A DNA stretch of 5,180 bases, taken from NCBI GenBank assembly GCA_023247835.1, contig JAHFFU010000011.1, forward strand, positions 5,715 to 10,894, in the 5' to 3' direction. The notes under the pieces are model-generated. The model was not told the origin of the DNA. It saw only the letters and a program-made list of their open reading frames with translations, and searched no databases. Positions 1 through 5,180 of the stretch are shown in pieces; within the stretch, counting starts at the first letter, position 1; every line of letters starts with the position of its first letter. The stretch comes from Candidatus Bathyarchaeota archaeon. Its GTDB lineage: Archaea; Thermoproteota; Bathyarchaeia; 40CM-2-53-6; FEN-987. The position numbers and the translations under genes are program-made.

Positions 1-1584
1 GCTCGCGACGCATTCATGTTTAATCTTCTCACTATGGGCATCCTGTCTGGTGCTGCTTATTCACTCGGCACGGCACCTGCCGCATTCCCCGGTGGGAATC
101 TGGTTCTAGGAATACTGCTTACTGCCGTCTTGGGGTCATTCATGTGGACGACCTACGTACTTCTGTCAGTAAGCGCCCCAAGGAGTGGTGCTGACTGGGT
201 ATTCCAGAGCAGGATACTCGTTCCGAGCGTCGCTGCCGCCATAGTAATCGGAGACATCTTCTATCTCATTTACTGGGTTGTATTCGGGACATTTTTTGCA
301 ACTGTCGGAGGCATCGGGCCCTTCTTCACACTCTTAGGAACCTTCTATGTCAACCCCTCTCTGGCAGCCTTCGGCGCGTGGGTTAGTTCTGGTACCGGGT
401 GGAGCTTTTTCATCATAGGGTTAATCCTTCTTTTCTTCGCAGGTTGGCAACTAATTTTCCCAATCCGCCTTTACGCTCGCGTCCAATGGTTCCTCATGGG
501 CTCGGTACTAGCGGGTATCATTGTTGTTTTAGTCGCCTTTGCTGCAACGCCGCAGAGCGTATTCATCGCAGACTTTAACAAATTCGCGATGCAGTGGGTT
601 CCAGATGACCCAGACTACTACCACACCGTTATAGCTCAGGCCGCGCAGGCGGGAGCTAACACAACTGCATCCTTCAACTGGTATGATCAGATCGGGATAA
701 TGCCAATAGCTTGGTCTCTTCTCGCCTGGGCGTTCTGGAGCGCTCAATTTAACGGTGAAATAAAAGGAGCAAGCTCCGTAAGGACGCAGAACATCATTAT
801 GAACGGTTCAGGATGGTTCTGCGCCGCAATCTGGATTCTCTTCGCATACTTCTTAATTAGCATGGCTGGGTCGCAGTTCGTGATTGCAGCTGGTACTCTC
901 ACATTTAGCGGCAGTTTTGCGATTCCACTGGGAGCCTACTTGACAACGTATCTAGCTGCCTTGGGTGGTTCGACCCTTACTCCTCTACTCGTCATCGCGC
1001 TCTTCATAGTCATGCTTGCATTCGTAATGAATGGTTACCAGATCTTCTACAACACGATTGGCGGCCCCATCAGGATGGGCTTCATGATGGCTTTCGACAG
1101 AATGTTGCCTGATGCGTTCGCTAAGGTCTCTAACAGATATGCGTCCCCAGTCAACTTCACGCTTCTGGCATTGTTCATTGCGGCCGCTCAGCTCTGGGCT
1201 GCAGCGTTCTATCCAAGTGTTGCCCCACTCATAATTCCAGCTTCGCTTTCAAGTGGAGCGATTCCTTACTCGTTTACCTGCTTGGCAGGCGCGCTGCTTC
1301 CCTATAGGCAGAAGGAGGTCTTTCAAGCCTCACCGGCCGCGAAGTACAAGGTTGGACCAGTTCCGCTCATCACAATCACGGGGATAATTGGAATGCTCTT
1401 CAACATCGTCTTGATTTACTACTGGTTAACCGTGCCTGCCCTAGGTCTTACGAACTATGCGGTTCTAATCTTCATCATTGCTGCGTACGCCTTTGGAGCA
1501 ATTTGGTACTTTGGCTTTAAATGGTACAGGAAGAGACAAGGCGTCGACGTCACGCTGGCCTTCAAAGAAATCCCTCCCGAATAG
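1..1584 (+). CDS. APC-superfamily amino acid permease, 5'-truncated by the window
   Basis: This is an integral membrane secondary transporter of the amino acid-polyamine-organocation (APC) superfamily. The reading frame is open to base 1: five codons reading A-R-D-A-F precede the first ATG at 16 and fit the usual 'RDAFMFN' entry into TM1, so the real start lies upstream. Counted from the ATG at 16 there are 522 residues and about 12 hydrophobic segments (roughly 4-20, 28-52, 70-96, 130-150, 157-178, 228-246, 265-285, 325-345, 380-400, 403-430, 450-472, 480-502). Family landmarks are the glycine-rich TM1 break near 8-18, PRSGADW at 55-61 after TM2, NGEIK at 246-250 after TM6, and FDRMLPDAFAKVSNRYASPVN at 360-380 after TM8. 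A polar loop lies at about 180-226. The C-terminus (KEIPPE) looks complete and ends at TAG. The substrate cannot be read from the sequence. The sox genes downstream make a methylated amine or amino acid possible, but the 270-base gap leaves co-transcription open. Confidence 0.9.
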   Translation, partial: ARDAFMFNLLTMGILSGAAYSLGTAPAAFPGGNLVLGILLTAVLGSFMWTTYVLLSVSAPRSGADWVFQSRILVPSVAAAIVIGDIFYLIYWVVFGTFFATVGGIGPFFTLLGTFYVNPSLAAFGAWVSSGTGWSFFIIGLILLFFAGWQLIFPIRLYARVQWFLMGSVLAGIIVVLVAFAATPQSVFIADFNKFAMQWVPDDPDYYHTVIAQAAQAGANTTASFNWYDQIGIMPIAWSLLAWAFWSAQFNGEIKGASSVRTQNIIMNGSGWFCAAIWILFAYFLISMAGSQFVIAAGTLTFSGSFAIPLGAYLTTYLAALGGSTLTPLLVIALFIVMLAFVMNGYQIFYNTIGGPIRMGFMMAFDRMLPDAFAKVSNRYASPVNFTLLALFIAAAQLWAAAFYPSVAPLIIPASLSSGAIPYSFTCLAGALLPYRQKEVFQASPAAKYKVGPVPLITITGIIGMLFNIVLIYYWLTVPALGLTNYAVLIFIIAAYAFGAIWYFGFKWYRKRQGVDVTLAFKEIPPE

Positions 1585-1598
1585 CTGGACATCTCGAA

Positions 1599-1618
1599 CG
1601 CTTCTTCACGAAGAAGCG
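1599..1618 (+). terminator. Stem-loop after the permease stop, possible terminator or 3' end structure
   Basis: Two perfect 9-base arms (CGCTTCTTC and GAAGAAGCG) are separated by two bases, which in RNA would give an 8-bp stem with a four-base loop. It begins 14 bases after the permease TAG. No T-run follows, so it does not match a bacterial intrinsic terminator, and archaeal termination usually depends on T-rich tracts rather than hairpins. It may instead mark or protect the 3' end of the permease transcript. Confidence 0.35.
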
Positions 1619-1738
1619 AGTACCTGAACTAGTAAATCCGCTCGCGGGATGAGATGAGAGAAATATTTTCTGGGACCAGGACTAAGCCCAGATTCCTATA
1701 ACGAAGGTTGCGTGCTGAACCCGCGTCTTTTCAGTTCG

Positions 1739-1774
1739 ATATCATTGCAGTTGGAGAGGCATTGTTATATCATT
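1739..1774 (+). repeat. Direct repeat pair ATATCATT upstream of soxD
   Basis: The octamer ATATCATT occurs at 1739-1746 and again at 1767-1774, 28 bases start to start. The second copy overlaps the TTATAT element. Two copies around a putative promoter could be regulator binding sites, but an 8-base repeat in AT-rich DNA can also arise by chance. Confidence 0.3.
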
Positions 1775-1775
1775 C
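1761..1775 (+). promoter_or_regulatory. Candidate TATA element for the sox genes
   Basis: TTATAT at 1765-1770 is the best-placed AT-rich hexamer before soxD. If it is an archaeal TATA box, transcription would start about 25 bases downstream, near 1795, giving a leader of about 60 bases. The alternative AAATATTTT at 1661-1669 would give a leader of about 165 bases. Neither matches an archaeal TATA/BRE consensus well, and I see no good bacterial -35/-10 pair. Confidence 0.25.
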
Positions 1776-1842
1776 GAGGTAGGTGAAAAGCAGAAAAATC
1801 AACGCGAGTGACAAGCGAGCAGATCTCTAGGCACCGTTGACT

Positions 1843-1848
1843 GGGTGA
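1843..1848 (+). promoter_or_regulatory. Shine-Dalgarno site that sets the soxD start
   Basis: GGGTGA, containing the GGTGA core complementary to the 16S rRNA 3' end, ends six bases before TTG at 1855. The in-frame ATG at 1864 would be 15 bases away, too far for good pairing. The TGA inside this motif is also an in-frame stop for soxD, so only TTG 1855, CTG 1861 or ATG 1864 can be the start. The spacing favours TTG. Confidence 0.65.
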
Positions 1849-1854
1849 ACTGAC

Positions 1855-2133
1855 TTGACTCTGATGATTAGATGCCCTAACTGTGGTGAAAGAAGCGCCT
1901 ACGAATTTCATTTCGCTGGAGAGGTGATGAAGCGCCCCGCCGTGGACGCTTCCGACAAAGAGTGGTATGATTATGCCTACGGGCGAAAGAATGTCCACGG
2001 GGTTCAGAAGGAATGGTGTTATCATAGGTTCGGTTGCAAAAGATGGTTTCTGGTCATCCGCGACACAAGTGATAACCGGGTTACTGAGACCTTTCTGCCC
2101 GAGGACGACAAGGAAAAGGAATGGGCAATATGA
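1855..2133 (+). CDS. soxD: Sarcosine oxidase delta subunit, SoxD family
   Basis: This is the small zinc-binding subunit of the heterotetrameric sarcosine oxidase (SoxBDAG) and the related N-methylglutamate dehydrogenase. It is a structural cytoplasmic subunit with no flavin of its own. The product is 92 residues from TTG, or 89 from ATG at 1864, which is usual for the family. Family signatures are the N-terminal IRCPNCG (Cys7, Cys10), the middle block SDKEWYDYAYGRKNVHGV (33-50), and HRFGCKRWF (57-65) followed by RDT. Cys7, Cys10, His57 and Cys61 match the CX2C plus HX3C zinc ligands described for SoxD in tetrameric sarcosine oxidase. The tail (83-92) is short and highly charged. GGTGA six bases upstream supports TTG as the start. 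Its stop overlaps the soxA start in ATGA, which suggests translational coupling. No soxB lies directly upstream, unlike the usual soxB-soxD order. Confidence 0.93.
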   Translation: MTLMIRCPNCGERSAYEFHFAGEVMKRPAVDASDKEWYDYAYGRKNVHGVQKEWCYHRFGCKRWFLVIRDTSDNRVTETFLPEDDKEKEWAI

Positions 2134-5090
2134 ACGCGGAAAGGCTGACCGCGCGACCGGCAGAAAACCTCAACAGATCGCGCAACGTGACCTTCACTTA
2201 CAACAATAAGACGATGCAGTGTTACGATGGAGACACGGTTGCGTCAGCGCTCCTATCTAATGGTCGAACGATCTTCGGCAGGAGTTTCAAGTATCATAGG
2301 CCTCGAGGGCTGTTCTGCGTAGCGGGCCGATGCCCCAACTGCCTAATGAACATCGACGGCCAGCCAAATGTTAAGGCCTGCACGACATTAGTCAATGAAG
2401 GGATGATAGTCAAGGGGCAAAACGCGTGGCCATCCCTAGACCATGATGTCAGTTCAATAATTGACAAATTTAGCTTCCTTCTCCCTGTAGGCTTCTATTA
2501 CAAGAAATTTATCCATCCCAAATGGATGTGGCCACTGATTCGTGGATTCATCAGAAGAGCGGCGGGTTACGGGAAAGTCAACACCGCACTACAGCGAAAT
2601 GAGGAAGAGTATGAGCACGAGCACAGGTATGTAGATGTTGCAGTAATTGGTGGGGGACCAGCTGGCCTTTGCGCAGCACTCGAAGCTTCCAAATCCGGAT
2701 TTAAGATTATTCTCGTAGATGACCAACCTCAACTGGGCGGACACCTTAGATACAAAACGTCTACGTGCGAAAACTGCGGTGAATATTCAGGCTTGAGGGG
2801 CTTCGAAGTTGCTCGTAAACTAATCGACAAAATGCCGCCCTCGAACATTGAGGTGCTTACCAACGCCACATGTTTCGGTGTTTACGAGGAAAATCTTCTC
2901 GGAATCTCCCAAGGCAAGAAACTAATCAAGGTAAGGGCCAAGAAGATCATAGTCAGCACCGGATGCTTCGAGAGACCATCCTCATTCGCGAACAATGACC
3001 TTCCAGGAATTTTCTTGGGAGAAGGAGTCCAACGCCTGATTAATCTCTACGGCGTGAAACCAGGTAAAAGAGCGTTAGTTTTCACGAACAACACCTACGG
3101 TTACGAGATCGCATCAGAGCTAATCGACGCGGGCGTCGAAATCTCTGGATTGGTCATTGCCAAAGGCGGTCCCATAGTAGATGAGTCTCTGCAATCAAAG
3201 TTGACAGAGAAAGGAGCCCTAATACTCAACGGGTATGGTTTACTTGAGGCAAAGGGAAGCCGAGAAGTTACAGGAGCCGTAGTAGCGAAGGTAAACGAAG
3301 AAGGCGAACTGATCCCGGGCTCCGCGAAGGCTCTAACCTGCGACTTAATCGTGTTGTCAATCGGATCCGAGCCTGCAAACGCCCTCCTGTACCAAGCAGG
3401 ATGCGAAATCACACTCGACGAGAAGTTGGGTGAATCAATACCTACGAAAATGGCACCTGACATCTACGCTGCTGGGGACGTCACGGGAATCCACAACCTC
3501 CAGATAGCCATGTTGCAGGGTAGATTTGCTGGTTTTCAGGCGGCTACCGAACTTACTGATGAACGGGACCAATCAAAGGCATCAACAGCTCTAGAATCTC
3601 AAGGATCGAACGGAACAGCAGAACTTTCTGAAAAACTGAAAGTCCTAACAGAGCAATACATAGCTCAGAGTCATCCCGGCTTGTTATACACGGCCCCGGG
3701 CGAGAAAGGGAAACGGATTGTATGCATCTGCGAGGACATAACTGAAAAAGACATGAAGCTCGCAATCGAGGAAGGCTATGATGACCTTGAGCCCCTGAAG
3801 CGTTACACGACTTTCACTATGGGACCTTGCCAAGGCAAGATGTGCAGTTTGATCTGCACTGCAATTCACGCTAAAGAAACAGGTTTGAAGTTAAGTGAAA
3901 CCAGAAGAACAACGTCGAGACCGCCTTACCAGCCGCTAACCCTTGGCCTCCTAAACGGCCCACCTCACAGGCCAGTGAAACTAACAGCGCTTCACCACAA
4001 ACACATGGCCCTGAACGCTACAATGATGGACATGGGAGAATGGAAGAGGCCGAAGAGTTACGGATCGCTGGAACGTGAATATCGCGCTATCAGAGAACGA
4101 GTGGGCATAATAGACGTAAGCACTCTGGGAAGATTTTCCGTGAAAGGCCCAGACGCCGGCAAGTTCCTAGAACTTGTCTACACCCACATCTACTCAAATC
4201 TCAAGATTGGCAAGGCAAGGTACGCGCTGTTGCTCACTGAAACTGGTAAGGTGATGGATGATGGCATCATCGCCCGCCTGGGTGAAGATGAATATTTCGT
4301 GACTTCGTCGACTGGTAACGCTGAGCTTGTCGAGCAATGGTTGAAATGGTGGCAGGTCACAGGCTCGTTAAAAGTCAGTGTAATTAACATCACCTCCGGA
4401 CTAGCCGCCATAAACGTCGCAGGCCCGAGATCACGTGAGCTACTCTCCAAACTAGTTGACATCGACCTCTCTAACGAGGCTTCACCTTACATGTCGTGCT
4501 CTAAGGCCAATGTCGCTGGCGTCCCAGCCATCATGCTCAGGATTGGATTTGTAGGCGAAGTCGGCTGGGAGATTCACTTTCCAGCAGAGTATGCAGAATA
4601 CCTGTGGGACAAGCTGCTGACAAAGGGTGAGGATTACGGCATCAGGCCGGTCGGCGTTGAGGCCATGAGGCTCTTGAGCCTCGACAAAAGACACATCTGG
4701 CCAACGCTTGACACCGACGCCGCAAGCGATGCATTAGAGACTGACCTCGGGTGGGCGGTAAAATTTGAGAAACCAGATTTCGTTGGCAAGCATTACCTTC
4801 TGAGAACCCAAAGGGAAGGTTTGCGCCAAAAAATAGTCGGTTTCGTAGTCAAAGGAAACGGCGCGGTCAACAATGGAGATGTGATAGTAGTCGGGGGGAA
4901 ACCAATCGGGAGAATCACCACGGCTGGGTTCAGCTACGCACGACAAAAGTACGTGGGCATAGCCTGGGTACCGGTAGAACTCGCAAAGGAACACTCAGTC
5001 ATACCCATCATACATAACGGGCGTTCAGTAGAAGCTGAGATAGTTTCAGGCGCCTTCTACGACCCCGAAGGCAAGAGGATGAAATCCTGA
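2130..5090 (+). CDS. soxA: Sarcosine oxidase alpha subunit-like protein (FAD/NAD-binding plus GcvT domains) with two Fe-S motifs
   Basis: This is the large subunit of a sarcosine oxidase-type enzyme, 986 residues from ATG 2130, a normal family length. In the known complex it binds FAD and NAD, shares FMN with SoxB, and passes the methyl-derived carbon to tetrahydrofolate. Domains in order: a ferredoxin-like domain (about 17-100) with Cys63, 68, 71 and 84 (CX4CX2CX12C); the family block GFYYKKF (121-127); an FAD Rossmann motif with G174, G176 and G179, then VDD (196-198); a second nucleotide-binding part (about 310-410); AGDVTGIHNLQ (448-458), which closes the FAD site; a polar linker (about 475-505); a BFD-like domain with Cys532, 534, 567 and 572; and GcvT plus GcvT-C domains (about 620-985) with MDDG at 709-712. 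The start at 2130 gives an ATGA overlap with soxD and AGGA nine bases upstream. ATG 2121, three codons earlier with AGGA six bases upstream, is the alternative. The substrate could be sarcosine, N-methylglutamate or dimethylglycine. The Fe-S ligands suggest a dehydrogenase. Confidence 0.93.
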   Translation: MNAERLTARPAENLNRSRNVTFTYNNKTMQCYDGDTVASALLSNGRTIFGRSFKYHRPRGLFCVAGRCPNCLMNIDGQPNVKACTTLVNEGMIVKGQNAWPSLDHDVSSIIDKFSFLLPVGFYYKKFIHPKWMWPLIRGFIRRAAGYGKVNTALQRNEEEYEHEHRYVDVAVIGGGPAGLCAALEASKSGFKIILVDDQPQLGGHLRYKTSTCENCGEYSGLRGFEVARKLIDKMPPSNIEVLTNATCFGVYEENLLGISQGKKLIKVRAKKIIVSTGCFERPSSFANNDLPGIFLGEGVQRLINLYGVKPGKRALVFTNNTYGYEIASELIDAGVEISGLVIAKGGPIVDESLQSKLTEKGALILNGYGLLEAKGSREVTGAVVAKVNEEGELIPGSAKALTCDLIVLSIGSEPANALLYQAGCEITLDEKLGESIPTKMAPDIYAAGDVTGIHNLQIAMLQGRFAGFQAATELTDERDQSKASTALESQGSNGTAELSEKLKVLTEQYIAQSHPGLLYTAPGEKGKRIVCICEDITEKDMKLAIEEGYDDLEPLKRYTTFTMGPCQGKMCSLICTAIHAKETGLKLSETRRTTSRPPYQPLTLGLLNGPPHRPVKLTALHHKHMALNATMMDMGEWKRPKSYGSLEREYRAIRERVGIIDVSTLGRFSVKGPDAGKFLELVYTHIYSNLKIGKARYALLLTETGKVMDDGIIARLGEDEYFVTSSTGNAELVEQWLKWWQVTGSLKVSVINITSGLAAINVAGPRSRELLSKLVDIDLSNEASPYMSCSKANVAGVPAIMLRIGFVGEVGWEIHFPAEYAEYLWDKLLTKGEDYGIRPVGVEAMRLLSLDKRHIWPTLDTDAASDALETDLGWAVKFEKPDFVGKHYLLRTQREGLRQKIVGFVVKGNGAVNNGDVIVVGGKPIGRITTAGFSYARQKYVGIAWVPVELAKEHSVIPIIHNGRSVEAEIVSGAFYDPEGKRMKS
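2316..2381 (+). other. N-terminal [2Fe-2S] cysteine motif within soxA
   Basis: Four cysteine codons (residues 63, 68, 71 and 84) form CX4CX2CX12C inside the Fer2_4-type domain, around FCVAGRCPNC and VKACTT. This spacing is the plant-type ferredoxin pattern seen in HcnA and the gamma subunits of hydroxyproline and octopine dehydrogenases. Cluster binding is inferred from the spacing. Confidence 0.8.
3723..3845 (+). other. BFD-like [2Fe-2S] cysteine motif within soxA
   Basis: Residues Cys532 and Cys534 (CICED) and Cys567 and Cys572 (MGPCQGKMC) form CXC-X32-CX4C, the pattern of the bacterioferritin-associated ferredoxin-like domain in HcnB- and OoxA-type flavoproteins. The flanking KRYTTFTMG is typical of SoxA, so the domain is in its expected place in the chain. 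Cluster binding is inferred. Confidence 0.78.
5075..5088 (+). promoter_or_regulatory. Ribosome binding site of the downstream gene inside a small hairpin
   Basis: GAGGAT at 5075-5080, within the last codons of soxA, lies nine bases before ATG 5090 and can serve as its Shine-Dalgarno site. AGGAT (5076-5080) and ATCCT (5084-5088) are perfect inverted arms around a three-base loop, so the site could be masked until ribosomes finishing soxA open it. The stem is only five base pairs. Confidence 0.35.
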
Positions 5091-5180
5091 TGACCGTCGC
5101 CGAACAGAGAACAGTTCCTCGCCGATTGAGCCCGTTCTACCATAAACAGGCCTTCCTGGGTGCAAAGTTCGCTCAAGACG
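5090..5180 (+). CDS. GcvT-like aminomethyltransferase or SoxG-like gamma subunit, 5' end only
   Basis: Thirty codons are visible from ATG 5090, which shares its A with the TGA of soxA (TGATG), a coupling arrangement. The segment RRLSPFYHKQAFLGAKFAQD (11-30) resembles the entry of GcvT-fold proteins (pattern L-x-P-x-Y/H-x3-h-x-x-G-A-x-F), and lines up with the start of the SoxA GcvT domain (TALHHKHMALNATM, residues 619-632) at the His-Lys, Leu and Ala positions. In soxBDAG operons this place belongs to soxG, the gamma subunit, which is a reduced GcvT fold. The visible stretch reads to me more like a full aminomethyltransferase than a typical SoxG, but 30 residues cannot settle this. The gene is cut by the window edge, so no gene symbol is given. 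Confidence 0.7.
   Translation, partial: MTVAEQRTVPRRLSPFYHKQAFLGAKFAQD

Larger units (their letters stand above)
1585..1854. other. Intergenic region between permease and soxD
   Basis: This 270-base gap holds no convincing gene: frames on both strands are short and lack family features, and I see no tRNA or riboswitch fold. It contains a perfect stem-loop just after the permease stop (1599-1618), an AT-rich AAATATTTT block (1661-1669), a TTATAT element (1765-1770) within an 8-base direct repeat pair, and the ribosome binding site of soxD (1843-1848). A second GGTGA at 1782-1786 has no start codon at a usable distance. The gap is long enough to carry its own promoter for the sox genes. Confidence 0.6.

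Noticed and set aside
16..18. ATG at 16 as the true start of the permease
   Set aside because: The frame is open to the window edge and the preceding codons (A-R-D-A-F) fit the family just before TM1. I see no Shine-Dalgarno site in the 15 bases available.
529..747. Minus-strand frame of 72 residues inside the permease
   Set aside because: It is fully antisense to a clear transmembrane coding region, with no recognisable domain.
1636..1650. Short imperfect inverted repeat ATCCGC/GCGGGAT
   Set aside because: The stem is short and bulged with a tiny loop, and nothing nearby gives it a role.
1782..1840. GGTGA at 1782-1786 followed by a possible short leader peptide from GTG 1808
   Set aside because: The spacing to GTG is about 21 bases and the frame ends after 10 codons. 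Nothing in the peptide suggests a leader function.
1862..1867. TGATGA resembling a C/D-box RNA box C
   Set aside because: It lies in the first codons of soxD, and I see no matching box D or C'/D' arrangement around it.
1765..2025. Minus-strand frame of 86 residues across the gap and soxD
   Set aside because: It runs antisense to the conserved zinc-motif region of soxD and shows no family features.
1967..2209. Plus-strand frame of 80 residues spanning the soxD/soxA junction
   Set aside because: It is out of frame with two well-supported genes, and its composition is that of a shifted reading.
3101..3463. Minus-strand frame of 120 residues inside soxA
   Set aside because: It is Ser/Ala/Pro-rich, typical of the complement of a coding strand, and lies over the conserved nucleotide-binding part of soxA.

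Overview
The window is a stretch of four same-strand genes that looks archaeal: the 3' part of an APC-superfamily amino acid permease, a 270-base gap, then soxD, soxA and the first 30 codons of a GcvT-like gene. The last three form a tight cluster for a heterotetrameric sarcosine oxidase-type amine-demethylating enzyme. An archaeal source is an inference from three things: a GGTGA ribosome binding site placed before a TTG start, frequent ATA (Ile) and AGA/AGG (Arg) codons in DNA of intermediate GC content, and a permease of a kind I associate with Thermoproteota, Thaumarchaeota and Thermoplasmata. No rRNA or lineage marker is present, so a bacterial source is not excluded.

Layout: bases 1-1584 hold the permease, open at the left edge. 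Bases 1585-1854 hold a 3' stem-loop, two weak TATA-like elements, a direct repeat and the soxD ribosome binding site. Bases 1855-2133 are soxD, starting at TTG. Bases 2130-5090 are soxA, joined to soxD by an ATGA overlap. The GcvT-like gene starts at 5090, sharing one base with the soxA stop (TGATG), and runs off the right edge.

How the genes may work together: the permease could import a methylated or ordinary amino acid. The SoxDA(G) complex would then oxidise an N-methyl group (sarcosine, or a relative such as N-methylglutamate) and pass the one-carbon unit to a pterin carrier through the GcvT fold at the SoxA C-terminus. The beta subunit SoxB, which in the known enzyme carries the amine-oxidising site, does not lie directly upstream of soxD as it does in the classical soxBDAG order.

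The most notable point is that this SoxA keeps two complete cysteine sets for [2Fe-2S] clusters: CX4CX2CX12C in the N-terminal ferredoxin-like domain and CXC-X32-CX4C in the central BFD-like domain. As I recall the family, the classical oxygen-dependent enzyme has the same folds without these ligands. This suggests an electron-transferring dehydrogenase rather than an H2O2-forming oxidase.
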